Below, one piece after another: positions 33,281 to 44,888 of a stretch of DNA of 64,000 bases. The stretch is taken from the NCBI GenBank assembly GCA_037962975.1, contig CM075674.1, positions 91,032,501 through 91,096,500 of the forward strand, in the 5' to 3' direction. Source of the stretch: Clitoria ternatea (taxonomy: Eukaryota > Streptophyta > Magnoliopsida > Fabales > Fabaceae). The notes under the pieces were generated by a model. That model ran no database searches and was not told the origin of the DNA. It saw only the letters and a program-made list of their open reading frames with translations. The first letter of the stretch is position 1. Each line of letters starts with the position of its first letter. The translations under genes and the position numbers were made by a program.

Positions 33281-35359
33281 TGACAGGGCCCGCAAGCGCA
33301 CGGGTTATGTCGCGTAATATAAAAGATTATCGTTCTCCACAGGGACTGTGTTCAAAGTACCAGCATATTGAAATTTAATTATCCACACAATTGATTTTTA
33401 ATATTTTTGTAAAATAAAACACAATTTAAAAATCCAAATTTAGAAACAAAATTTACTTGATACTTAAAAAATCAGAGTTGAGAGTATCTTGGGATTTCAG
33501 GGGATCAAGACTCTATTTTATGTTAATGAATTTTAACTTTTCATAAATAAGAATCGAATTAAGTTTTCCAAGGCGAATTTTCCAAAAGCTAATTAATATG
33601 TTCCTCTCGGAATCCTATTAATGTACCTAACCTATGGAAAGCGCTGCTTAATCCTCAGAAAGGCCCATTATCATTTTATGAAAATCCCTTTTATTTCCTC
33701 AAAAGAATTTTGATTACTTTCACGGTTTTACCGAGGTCACATAAAGCATTTCAAAAATCTTAGGTTTAGTTCAAAGCTTTCCGGTAAAAATAAATCTCTC
33801 GATTCTATTTATTACCTAAACTTACTAATATACCCGTAAGTATACAGTTTTATCATTTAGGTTCTTGTTAGGAATTACTAAAAGCATTAAGCATAATTGA
33901 ACTAAATGGAAAACAGAAATTTATTTAATTCTAAGTCAAAATAACATTAAAATAAAATATTATCATACACCCTTTTTCCCAAGATAATTAATTTAGCTAC
34001 TCATGAAATAATTTAAATTCATGTAAATAATGGAAAAATAAAACATACAAGACATGGTAAAAATAAAGACTTACGGGTTTCTCCAAAAGCTTAAAATAAT
34101 TTACCACTTGTATTTCCTTGTTGCAATATTCTCCACCAATTACAAATTTAAATTCTCACTTTTACAGCCCTCACACTCTTACAAAATAAAAGAAAGAAAA
34201 GAAAATAAAAAGAAAGAGAAGAAAAATGGACAGAGAAAGAAAAAATAGAAAAGAAGAAAACTAAAGAGAAAAGGAGAGAAAGTAACGAAGAAAAGAAAAG
34301 AAATCTGATGGTAATTAACTGGGAAGAAGTTGTTGTTTGCTGATGGGTTGCTGCTGCTTTTATAGGCAAATGGATTGAGGATTCCAGCAATGAAAACGCG
34401 TTCAATTTGCAAGTGGAAGAAACTTTCGGTGCATGTGACTTCCAACTGTCCCAAATTGCATTATTTTAATATTTTCCAATAATTCGGTGCTTGGATTTAT
34501 TCAGCTGGGCAAATTCTGAATGGAAAAGTACTGGAATTCCACAAGACCGAGTGAAAGCTTGCTGTTTGGTATTAGTTGCTGGGCGTTGTTCGTTTGTATG
34601 TGGCAGGTATGGTGATATGAGGGACAGTGGAGTTGCTGAACGGTGTGGTGGATGGAGCCGGTGTTGCTGGGCGGTGTTGTGTTGAGTGAGTTACTGGGCG
34701 GTGTTCAATTGATCTAGTGTTGGGCCTGTGAAGAGAGTCTGGGCGGTGTGGAGAGTACTGTTGGACGGTGTTGTGGTTTAAGAGTCTGGGCGGTGTTGTG
34801 ATTTGAGAGTCTGGGCGGAGTTGTGTATTAGAAGAAGAAAGGGAGACGGTGTTGGGAAGTTGGACGGTGTGTTGAGGTGAGGACGGTTGGGCGGTGTGTG
34901 AAGTGAGGACGGTTGGGCGATGTTGAGAGGTGAGGCCGGTTGCTGGGCGGTGTTGAGGCTTGGATTAGAAGAAAGGGACAGCGGATAGGGAATGGGACGG
35001 TGTTGTTGATGGAAAGGAGAGGAGTCTGGTTGAGTGAAGAATCTAGGCGGTGTCATGGATTAGGAGCTTGGGCGGTGTCATGGATTAGGAACTTGGGCGG
35101 TGTCAGGGATTAGGAACTTGGGCGGTGTTGGTTGGGGAAAAGTCTGGGCGGTGTTCTGGATTGAGGACGGAGTTTGTGGAGTAGGTCGGTTTTCTTTTGT
35201 TTTTGACCCTTTATTTCCTTAATTCCTGCAAAATAACATACCCAAGTAGAAAATAGTGGAAAGAAAGCAAAAATCACAATAAATAAAGGAAATACAGTGG
35301 ATAATGACTAAATTCTAAGTAAACTAAATCTATTTTATTGTATTAAAAAGCACTTATCA
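33281..35359 (-). repeat. E2 5' LTR (2079 bp)
   Basis: Partner of 28801-30904; same termini. Its end at 35359 abuts the ACATT duplication in E1 gag. Confidence 0.93.
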
Positions 35360-35944
35360 ACATTCTCTTAGCAACTCCCTGTATCTTTCCGAGGCTTCAT
35401 ACAAGGATTCATCATCTTTTTGTGAAAAATTGATGATTTGTTTTCTCAGAACATCAGTCTTGTTCCTTGGGTACCATTTATTGATAAAAGCACTGGACAA
35501 TTGTTCCCAAGTCGTGTTGGATCCTTCAGGAAGAGAGTATAACCATGCTCTTGCTTTATCTCTTAAGGAGAAAGGGAAAAGTCTTAAGCGAATGGCATCA
35601 TTGGTGGCTCCGTTCATCTTCAGGGTGTCACAGTATTCAAGAAAGATTTGAAGGTGAAGGTTTGGATCTTCAGAGGGTAAACCTCCGAATTGGTTCTGTT
35701 GAACCATTGAGAGTAGTGAAGGCTTCAATTCAAAATTGTTAGCCTCCACTGTGGGTCTAAGAATGCTAGATCCTCTCCCATTAGTGCTTGGAGCTGCAAA
35801 ATCTCTTAAGGGTCTGTGTTGGTCTGCCATTTGTTTTTCTTTTTGTTCTTTTTGTTGTTTTTGTTGTTTTCTCAAAGCTCTAAGGGTACGTTCTATCTCA
35901 GGGTCAAATCCTAAGTTTAGATCGACACTACGGCTTCGTCGCAT
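35360..35944 (-). CDS. gag: E1 gag N-terminal part
   Basis: I choose the ATG at 35944 (MRRSRSVDLNLGFDPEIERT), because the upstream Met follows a hydrophobic leader unlike Athila gag. A basic Gln/Lys-rich segment precedes the capsid: FELKPSLLSMVQQNQFGGLP, SEDPNLHLQIFLEYCDTLK and LRLFPFSLRDKARAWL are the usual blocks, then WEQLSSAFINKWYP. The reading frame is open to the E2 insertion at Arg-Glu-Cys and resumes at 28800. Confidence 0.92.
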
Positions 35945-36116
35945 AAATAGAAAATAAATGACAAATAAAATAAACAATTACAAAAATAAGACAGATACAC
36001 AGAATATAGAACAAAATACAAAATTACAAAGAAAATAAAAATAAAAATAACAATAAAAATATTAACAAGTATGATCTAATCGAATTTCAATATTGCCGAT
36101 ATTTGAGGGACAACAG

Positions 36117-36134
36117 TCCCCGGCAACGGCGCCA
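36117..36134 (-). other. Primer-binding site of E1
   Basis: The minus strand reads TGGCGCCGTTGCCGGGGA, six bases inside the LTR at 36141. Confidence 0.92.
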
Positions 36135-36140
36135 AAAACT

Positions 36141-38273
36141 TGACAGGGCCCGCAAGCGCACGGGTTATGTCGCGTAATATAAAAGATTATCGTTCTCCAC
36201 AGGGACTGTGTTCAAAGTACCAGCATATTGAAATTTAATTATCCACACAATTGATTTTTAATATTTTTGTAAAATAAAACACAATTTAAAAATCCAAATT
36301 TAGAAACAAAATTTACTTGATACTTAAAAAATCAGAGTTGAGAGTATCTTGGGATTTCAGGGGATCAAGACTCTATTTTATGTTAATGAATTTTAACTTT
36401 TCATAAATAAGAATCGAATTAAGTTTTCCAAGGCGAATTTTCCAAAAGCTAATTAATATGTTCCTCTCGGAATCCTATTAATGTACCTAACCTATGGAAA
36501 GCGCTGCTTAATCCTCAGAAAGGCCCATTATCGTTTTATGAAAATCCCTTTTATTTCCTCAAAAGAATTTTGATTACTTTCACGGTTTTACCGAGGTCAC
36601 ATAAAGCATTTCAAAAATCTTAGGTTTAGTTCAAAGCTTTCCGGTAAAAATAAATCTCTCGATTCTATTTATTACCTAAACTTATTAATATACCCGTAAG
36701 TATACAGTTTTATCATTTAGGTTCTTGTTAGGAATTACTAAAAACATTAAGCATAATTGAACTAAATGGAAAACAGAAATTTATTTAATTCTAAGTCAAA
36801 ATAACATTAAAATAAAATATTATCATACCCCCTTTATCCCAAGATAATTAATTTAGCTACTCATGAAATAATTTAAATTCATGTAAATAATGGAAAAATA
36901 AAACATACAAGACATGGTAAAAATAAAGACTTACGGGTTTCTCCAAAAGCTCAAAATAATTTACCACTTGTATTTCCTTGTTGCAATATTCTTCACCAAT
37001 TACAAATTTAAATTCTCACTTTTACAGCCCTCACACTCTTACAAAATAAAAGAAAGAAAAAAAAATAAAAAGAAAGAGAAGAAAAACGGACAGAGAAAGA
37101 AAAAATAGAAAAGAAGAAAACTAAAGAGAAAAGGAGAGAAAGTAACGAAGAAAAGAAAAGAAATCTGATGGTAATTGACTAGGAAGAAGTTGTTGTTTGC
37201 TGATGGGTTGCTGCTGCTTTTATAGGCAAATGGATTGAGGATTCCAGCAATGAAAACGCGTTCAATTTGTAAGTGGAAGAAACTTTCGGTGCATGTGACT
37301 TCCAACTGTCCCAAATTACATTATTTTAATATTTTCCAATAATTCGGTGCTTGGATTTATTCAGCTGGGCAAATTCTGAATGGAAAAGTACTGGAATTCC
37401 ACAAGACCGATTGAAAGCTTACTGTTTGGTATTAGTTGCTGGGCGTTGTTGGTTTGTATGTGGCAGGTATGGTGATATGAGGGACAGTGGAGTTGTTGGA
37501 CGGTGTGGTGGATGGAGCCGGTGTTGCTGGGCGGTGTTGTGTTGAGTGAGTTACTGGGCGGTGTTCAATTGATCTGGTGTTGGGCCTGTGAAGAGAGTCT
37601 GGGCGGTGTGGAGAGTACTGCTGGACGGTGTTATGGTTTAAGAGTCTGGGCGGTGTTGTGATTTGAGAGTGTGGGCGGAGTTGTGTATTAGAAGAAGAAA
37701 GGGAGACGGTGTTGGGAAGTTGAGCGGTGTGTTGAGGTGAGGACGGTTGGGCGGTGTGTGAAGTGAGGACGGTTGGGCGGTGTTGAGAGGTGAGGACGGT
37801 TGGGCGGTGTTGAGATGTGAGGACGGTTGGGCGGTGTTGAGAGGTGAGGACGGTTGGGCGGTGTTGAAAGGTGAGGCCGGTTGCTGGGCGGTGTTGAGGC
37901 TTGGATTAGAAGAAAGGGACAGCGGATAGGGAATGGGACGGTGTTGTTGATGGAAAGGAGAGGAGTCTGGTTGAGTGAAGAATCTAGGCGGTGTCATGGA
38001 TTAGGAGCTTGGGCGGTGTCATGGATTAGGAACTTGGGCCGTGTTGGTTGGGGAAAAGTCTGGGCGGTGTTCTGGATTGAGGACGGAGTTTGTGGAGTAG
38101 GTCGGTTTTCTCTTGTTTTTGACCCTTTATTTCCTTAATTCCTGCAAAACATACCCAAGTAGAATAGAGTGAAAAGAAAGTAAAAATCGCAATAAATAAA
38201 AGGAAATACAGTGGATAATGACTAAATTCTAAGCAAACTAAATCTATTTTATTGTATTAAAAAGCACTTATCA
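36141..38273 (-). repeat. E1 5' LTR
   Basis: 2133 bp, the same length as 20652-22784. Followed by target duplication ATAAG at 38274-38278. Confidence 0.93.
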
Positions 38274-38278
38274 ATAAG

Positions 38279-40700
38279 CAATCACATAATTTATTCATCA
38301 AGTAAGCATATGATTGATTAAAAGCATGAGTGCCATAAATGTAATTACAGAGAAGTGAAATCAAGGATAATCATTCATGTGTATACTCCCCCTTACTACT
38401 GTAATTGATACCACTTGTAGAGAGTATACCACTTATTAGCATGTGAAATTGATTATACCAATTTGATCAAGTTTGATATCACTTGTAGGTCAATTTAATC
38501 AAGTCTGATACCATTTGTTCACTTTTTAAAGCATATGATCTCCTCTTTTTAATAGATACCACTGTTGAAATAATAGATACCATAATATGAGTAACTACCA
38601 CTCAAAGATTAGATACCATTGCACATAACAATTCACTTGTTAATCATTTCATTAATATTGCTTGATGCATTTCTAGGTATCAGAGCAGTAACATAGAAGA
38701 CTTTTCAACAATGTATACTTATATCTAGGTATCAGAGCAGGGATGAAGTGATATATTCAGCTCGTGAGATTTGTTATTCATACCATTTGTTAATATGATT
38801 TGTATAATTCACAAAGCATAATGGTAGAGTAACAATTCGATCATACCTTGGTATTTTGCAAGTTTTATGCCCCTTTTCACATCCTTGTGTGGCATTTTGC
38901 TTCATCCATGTTGCATTCCTTGATCAATTCTTTGTTCGCCCAGTTTAGTAGTTTGATTTGCCATTTTGAGTCATCCTACATAACCTTAACAAACTCTTTG
39001 CAAAGCATATTGTTAGTGGCATTAAGTTCACAAGAGTTTGTACCAATTTTTGGGCCTTTGATGCAGTATTATGAAAATGATTTACTCAGACTTCCATACC
39101 ACTTGATAAAGAGATAACATATCATCAATAAATATCACTTGTTATAAAGAAATGTTATGAAATTCCCCCTTAATCATGTAATTTAACAAGGATAAATATA
39201 GATGTTGATATCACTTTATTGATTAACAAAATTCATATGATTCGGAGCATAGTGGTAGAGTGAGCATTAACTTCAAACATAGGCAAATAATCAAGTGTAA
39301 CAATCTTTCCCTTTCAATGGATACCACTAGTTGATGCAATTTTATTTATGTCTAGATATCAGAGCAAAGATGGAGTGATTAATACAGCTTTGTTGTACTA
39401 CTCATGCATTTGTGCTAGAACATGTCCCCAATATATTCACTCCTTTCCATATGACTTTTGTATCTTAAGTAATCTCTTTTTATCTTGTGCCTATGATGTT
39501 ACATATAGGTCTAGTCAAGCATTCACATATGGCATTTATCAAATATGTAAGAGAAAACATTTTGCATAGATAATTAGTAACACATATAGACAAGTCACAG
39601 AAGCATACCATGGTCATCATATGGCTGTAAATGTGTAATGCGAGTCATGTACTCATATATGTCATACCACTTGTTGTCTTGATGTCATGTATGATACCAC
39701 TTGATGGATTTGCTAATTTAAGCTCTTGATATCAATTATTGTCATTTAAGCATTCAGCACAAGATTTTTAGCAATCATCATTGTTCATAATGTTATTCAA
39801 AAATTCTTTTCAATCTCAGTGATGCATATTTTTCAAACTTCTTTTCACAGTCAAGATCATGCATCATCAAACATACGACATAGTAAGAATTATAATGTTG
39901 ATCGAGATAGATACCACTTGCACATACATGGTATATGATCATGGCATGCATTATTACTTATCATATCATGCATTGTTTCTTAACATATCATCATGTTCAT
40001 GCCTATGATGTTACAATCATGAAGTTAAAATCTAGGCAATCACTTGTTGTAACATACATGCTTTCTCTCTAGGAATATAATTGCATAGATTGTCAAAGCA
40101 TAGATACCACTTGTACACGCAATATATGTGTTTACTATCAAGGCATAGTGATAAGCACATAATCAAGATTATGTCCTCATAATCTTTTCCTCTTACTAAT
40201 TCAATTCATACCATTGTTAAAGGAAGATGTTTGTTATTTAGATACCACTAGTTAAACAACATATAAGTGATACATCATCAAGAATTCATATTCAATCAAA
40301 AATTCATGCATCATTAAGAATCAAAACAATAACCAAGAATTCATGATATATCATCAAGAGTTCATGTATCATCAAGGGTTTAAACATTATCAAAGATTCA
40401 TGTATGTTTGTGCATAATCATCTTTAATCTCAAGATTTTCATGTACCATGTTATTCAAGCAATCATTCATCAAACTCATCATCAATCATTACTAATCATC
40501 AATTACTATATACATATACATCATTGATTCTAAGGATTTCATAAGTTTAAGGGGTCCTAAGATTATTTGTTCATCCATCTCAAGATTTCATATTATTCAT
40601 GCTCAATCATATATCAAATCAAATTTATATTTTCACACATCAAGATTCATCAAGAATAAGTGTTAACATTGATTATATGATAATTACTTGCACCTTTTGT
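38279..40700 (-). repeat. Element D interior with many primer-site-like GATACCACTTGT words
   Basis: AT-rich, no ORF. About twenty copies of GATACCACTTGT or one-to-two-base variants lie between about 38400 and 40250 (for example near 38407, 38508, 39098, 39664, 39691, 39907, 40103), and three GGTATCAGAGCA-like words on the plus strand near 38673, 38728 and 39355. The word equals the D primer-binding site joined to the LTR end (GATACCACT plus TGT). Extra polypurine-like C5 tracts lie near 38388 and 39164. The stretch from about 40260 to 40700 is rich in ATCA/TCAAG words. Confidence 0.8.
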
Positions 40701-41013
40701 TGTACCACCTTTAGTGTTGTCCATTGGATTTTGTCGGTGTAATCCATCTTGTGTGAGTCATATTGAAGCTTCTTGTCCATTTCCTTGTTTTGAATGGTTC
40801 CCTTTTAGATGTATGATGAGTCATCATAATCTTGGCTTACTGTATTCTTCTTCTTTGTCTTTTGGAGTGGAGATTGAGATAATTGATATCTCCTTAGGCC
40901 ATGAGTTTTGGTCATCCATCAATGAGAAGTTGTTGCTTTGAAGTTTGCCTACAAGATTTCAAAGATTTAAGGTACCCTTTGAGAGTTGGGTCCTTCCTTG
41001 TTAGTTTGGGATT
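40701..41013 (-). other. Element D region just downstream of gag
   Basis: Between gag and the repeat-rich interior, where protease should begin. Short open pieces only; no protease D-S-G motif seen. I infer that pol was deleted from here on. Confidence 0.5.
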
Positions 41014-42174
41014 TCAAGATTGTTTTGGAATCCATACCTTTGTTGTACACTTTTGACGGGATTTCTTTATAAAACAGTTGGATGATATATGACCAAATAT
41101 TCCACAATAAAAACATGTTGCATTCAATGAATAAGTCATAGTATGATAGTAATGGTTCCTTTTATATTCTTTTCTTTTAAAATGATTAGACATTGAGTTC
41201 TCTTTTCTTTCATGGTTTGTGCATCTTAGGGAGGATTTGGATTTTTCCTTGTAGGATGCAAAATGGTTCTTGTAATGACCTATTTTTCTTCTATCAAGTG
41301 TATGCCTTTGATTTTTAAGAGGTGCACTTAGATTCTTTTGACTACTTGTAAGCTTACTAAGTGCTTCTTTTAGCTCTTTATTCTCATTTTCAAGAAGCAT
41401 ACACTTATCAATTAGCATACAATCCTCATTTCCATTACAAGTTCTAAGAGATACATTTGAAGCTATTAACTCATCATTTTGAACTCTAAGATTTTCCTTT
41501 TCTATGTGAACATCATGCAATTCTTTTTCAAGAGTCAAAATGGTTTGTTTAGAGCATGCATATTTCTTTGATAACAAGACAAATTTTTCATGCAATTCTT
41601 CAAAGGCTTCTAGCAATTCATCTTTATCAAATTCATTTTCATCATCACTAGATTCGTTTAGAGAACTTACCTCATCATCTTCAGAGTGCTTTGTTATAAG
41701 GCAAAGGTTGGTGAATTCCACTTTCGATTCCATGGTCTCTTCTTCCGAATCTATTTTGAATTCTTCATGTTTGCTAGAAAGAGTACTAATTCTTGCATCT
41801 TGATCATCATTAGTATTTCCATATATTGTTTCTAGAGTTTCCCATATTTCTTTAGCATTGTTACAAGCAATAACTCTAGAAACATCATTAGGTTCTAATG
41901 CTAATGTGATAAGAATTTTAGCTCTAAGATTAAATTGTACCTTCCTTTCTTCTTCCATAGTCCACAAGTTCATGGGCTTCATACTTTCTATATTATTGAC
42001 AATATGCATAGGAATGAAAGGACCAAATTGAATAGCATTCCATACCTTGAGGTCATAGGATTGGACAAAGATTTTCATCCTTTCTTTCCAAATAGCATAG
42101 TCCTTACCTTTGAAGATTGGTGGTCTATTTAATGTGCCATTTTGCGGAAATTCATCATATAAAGTGGAGGCCAT
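41014..42174 (-). CDS. gag: Element D gag (SIRE-like), internally shortened
   Basis: 386 residues from the ATG 42 bases inside the primer site. N-terminus has PPIFKGKDYAIWKERMKIFV and ITLALEPNDVSRVIACNNAKEIWETL, the usual copia gag start. After WETLETIYG the central gag domain is mostly missing, replaced by an acidic joint (KIDSEEETMESKVEF). A coiled coil follows, then one zinc knuckle near the C-terminus, CFYCGIFGHISSNC (C-x2-C-x4-H-x4-C). F's gag has two knuckles; D keeps only the second type. The frame is fully open, unlike F's, which suggests that it was used until recently. Confidence 0.88.
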   Translation of the reverse strand: MASTLYDEFPQNGTLNRPPIFKGKDYAIWKERMKIFVQSYDLKVWNAIQFGPFIPMHIVNNIESMKPMNLWTMEEERKVQFNLRAKILITLALEPNDVSRVIACNNAKEIWETLETIYGNTNDDQDARISTLSSKHEEFKIDSEEETMESKVEFTNLCLITKHSEDDEVSSLNESSDDENEFDKDELLEAFEELHEKFVLLSKKYACSKQTILTLEKELHDVHIEKENLRVQNDELIASNVSLRTCNGNEDCMLIDKCMLLENENKELKEALSKLTSSQKNLSAPLKNQRHTLDRRKIGHYKNHFASYKEKSKSSLRCTNHERKENSMSNHFKRKEYKRNHYYHTMTYSLNATCFYCGIFGHISSNCFIKKSRQKCTTKVWIPKQS

Positions 42175-42215
42175 CTTGATCTCCTGCAGCTGTTAAGCCT
42201 TGTGGCAAGAGTCAA

Positions 42216-42227
42216 GCTCTGATACCA
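42216..42227 (-). other. Primer-binding site of element D
   Basis: The minus strand reads TGGTATCAGAGC, the initiator tRNA-Met complement used by copia elements, two bases inside the LTR. Confidence 0.93.
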
Positions 42228-42229
42228 CT

Positions 42230-44293
42230 TGTTAGCCAAGGCCTCAACGCTCAAGAGGGGGGTGAATTGAGTGTTTCAAATTTTCACGCGGAATCCCCTT
42301 GGAAATGGTTAGTAATATACAAATGATGCAATGATAAAGAGACAACAACTTTTATGCACATATCACACTATGACACACTTGATATGCAATGACAATATTT
42401 AGCTTTAAGTGTGATAAATAAGGCAAGTTATTGGTTTAAACAATTTATCAATCAGTTAGAGTGCATAGATTTATTTCACAAATAATGTGATGTTTCCTAT
42501 AAGGGTTCAGCTCATTCAATATATCAAACAGCTTGTGTGCATGAAATAGGTGAAGGCAATTAAGTAAGTATCACACAAGAGTTGATAGGAAACAATGATC
42601 TAGATACTTGGCAAGTTAAAACAAATTTCAGTTTTTTAAGAACTTCACCAAATATTGATTCAAGCAAATTATCAAACACTTGGCATGTAGAGTTAGTTTT
42701 CTACTTGAACAACAACTTTGATTCACACATTCAGCTCAAGCATTTCAACAAATAGTGTGCAGTTGTATAAAGAGTTCAAGGTAGAGAGAAATGCAAACCA
42801 ATTTAACGAGTTCCACCAACCCGGTGTACGTCTCGCCTTCAAGCAACCCACTTGAAGGATTCCACTATTGAAGATTTGAGATACAAGCTTTGAGCAATTG
42901 CAGCTTCCTAGTGTCCCACACTCAAGAACTCAATTCTCATAAGCAAAGGGCAACCCACCCAATCTCACAATCTCTCAATACCCAAAGGTTGAACCCCAAC
43001 CTTTGTGACCACTCAACCTAGAGTGAAAAACCTTGGTGTTTTGGTGTTTGGTTTACAAGCAATTAACTCTCTCAATAGAGTAGATACACAAATGAAAGCT
43101 CTCACAAATTCTAACTCTCAACAAGAGAGGATATGCAAATTGAAACTCACAATTTAACAACTCTTAAGCAATATGCAAGTTTAGAAACAAGAGTTGCAGA
43201 ATATACAAGAGAAATCTAATAAGAAGACCTCTAGAAGAAGAATATTGATTGCTTTGTGTTGTGCCTTGGTCTCTTCCTTTTTGCCCCTTTCTCTTGCTTG
43301 AATCCATGCTTCATTTATAGCTATTTTTAGGGTTTCCAGCCGTTGCACATTGTCTCTAACGGATACCTTAGCATGGGCATAAATTGGGAGTGAAGAAATG
43401 AGCTGGAGTTCCACTTAAAAGCATTTTCCCACGTTTTGACACTATGGTAATCGATTAGCCTTCGAGCTGTAATCGATTACAATTTGGAATCTTCATTGTT
43501 ATGCAGCAGGTAATCGATTAGTATTTGTATTGTAATCGATTAGCTATGAAACAGAACCCTTCTAATCGATTATTCCTTTCCTTGTAATCGATTATGAATG
43601 ATACCTGATGCTCTTACTTATGTCTCGCAGCATGGTAATCAATTAGGTACTTGTGCAATCGATTATGGACAAAACAGAAACTCAGTAATCGATTAGATTC
43701 TTACTTGTAATCGATTAGATATGTTCCAGAACCCTTGTAATCGATTGTCCTTCTTATTGTAATCAATTGTACCATGAACAGAGTTATGGTAATCGATTAT
43801 TCCAGTGTGGTAATCGATTAGGACATGTACCTGATACAATTATTCAAGGTCTTTGATATGTTCTTGATAATGTATTGACTCATGACTTATTCCTTTGATC
43901 CTCATGCTTTGTTTCCTTGATTATTCTTCAACTTATGACTTGTTCTTCATGATTTAGTTCATGTCATCAACCTTGTCTTCCATAGCTCATGTTTCTTTAA
44001 ATCTTTGTGAGGCATCTTCATCTCTTTGTTCTTAGCCATTGTCTTTGTGCTTGAACCTTCTTGTTTCTGAACCTTTACCATTCCATCATCATCATGAATA
44101 CTTTGTCATTCATCAAAACTACTTTGCATACTTACATATACAACTTCATTCTCCCCCTTTTTGATGATGACAATTAATGTTGCATTATGGCTTGTATTCT
44201 TGGTTTCATAGTAATATCCTTTCTTCCTTTAGGAGTCTTTGCCTTAGTCTTCACGTTTGTCATTATCAAAACCTGTTTCAACATTTAAACACA
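42230..44293 (-). repeat. Element D 5' LTR (2064 bp)
   Basis: Partner of 18114-20209, with the TAATCGATTA array at about 43447-43818 and a TATA-like word near 43315. Differs by point changes and by lacking the ~30-bp duplication. Confidence 0.92.
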
Positions 44294-44841
44294 ACCAATC
44301 CATCCTTTATATGAATAGCCAAGGTAAGCAGGGTAACTTCAATAACATTGCTTATTCTAACAACTTTTCACAGGGATGGAGAAATAATCAAAATGGTGGA
44401 TGGAAGCAAGAGGAAAGCACTTCCAACAGACAATAACCTTATCAACAAGGTCCTTCCTTGATAGAAAGGACATCAAAACTAGAGGACACTATAGAAAAAT
44501 TCATGCAGGTCTCAATCACCAATCAAAAAAACACTGATGCTTCAATAAGAAACCTGGAGACTCAAGTAGGGCAATTGGCTTGTCAAATTGTAGAACATCA
44601 AAACTCTCAATTTGGAGCTAATACCCACCCAAATCTGAAGGAACAATGCAAAGCAATCACAACACGAAGTGGAAAGATCATTGGACAACAAGAAGAAAAG
44701 GGTGAAAAGGAAGAAGAAAAGGTGGAAGAAAAAAATTATGAAAAAGAAACAAAGGAGGAAGATAGTGAAAAGAAAAATAAAAAGAATGATGATGTATATA
44801 TGAAGAAGGATAAAGTTGAAAAAGAAAAAAGAAAGAAATAA
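44294..44841 (+). pseudogene. Element B gag, C-terminal linker
   Basis: Resumes B after D. Asn/Gln/Gly-rich stretch, an in-frame TAA at about 44435, then the coiled-coil linker (FMQVSITNQK, ASIRNLETQVGQLACQI) and the ITTRSGKII motif, followed by a long Lys/Glu run. It ends at a TAA; the next block is in another frame, so a base was lost or gained in the poly-A-rich stretch 44800-44880. Confidence 0.85.
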
Positions 44842-44888
44842 AAGAAGGAAAGAAGAAGGTAGATGACCCAGCATCACAGCTGAAAAGT

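Larger units (their letters stand above)
28801..35359 (-). mobile_element. Element E2: non-autonomous sibling of E1 inserted in E1 gag
   Basis: LTRs 28801-30904 and 33281-35359 belong to the E family but share a shorter minisatellite and the variant CTGCAAAATAACATACCC. Duplication ACATT flanks it (28796-28800 and 35360-35364). Discounting one copy, E1's gag reads through without shift. The interior (30905-33280, 2.4 kb) has a primer site, one 281-residue ORF and the E-type 3' end. RT, RNase H and integrase are gone. Confidence 0.94.
20652..38273 (-). mobile_element. Element E1: nearly intact Athila-like Ty3 element inside D
   Basis: LTRs 20652-22784 and 36141-38273 are both 2133 bp; duplication ATAAG flanks them (20647-20651, 38274-38278). 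Primer site 36117-36134, gag, protease and the whole pol follow in order on the minus strand. The nested copy E2 (28801-35359) splits gag. Without E2 the element is about 11.06 kb. Catalytic residues of RT, RNase H and integrase are present. Known defects are the E2 insertion, a TAA between protease and RT, and a TAG 35 codons before the end of pol. Confidence 0.94.
18114..44293 (-). mobile_element. Element D: non-autonomous SIRE-like copia element (gag only)
   Basis: LTRs at 18114-20209 and 42230-44293 (TGTT...ACA on the plus strand) are flanked by duplication ACCAA at 18109-18113 and 44294-44298. An initiator-Met primer site beside the right LTR and a GGGGGA tract beside the left one place it on the minus strand. 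Without nested E1 it is about 8.55 kb: gag, a long non-coding interior and no protease, integrase or RT. D and F LTRs share blocks (for example CCAATTTAACGAGTTCCACC), so they are one lineage and F-like elements could supply the enzymes (inference). Confidence 0.92.

Noticed and set aside
38279..40700. tRNA genes suggested by GGTATCAGAGC words
   Set aside because: Only the primer-complementary dozen bases occur; no cloverleaf sequence around them.
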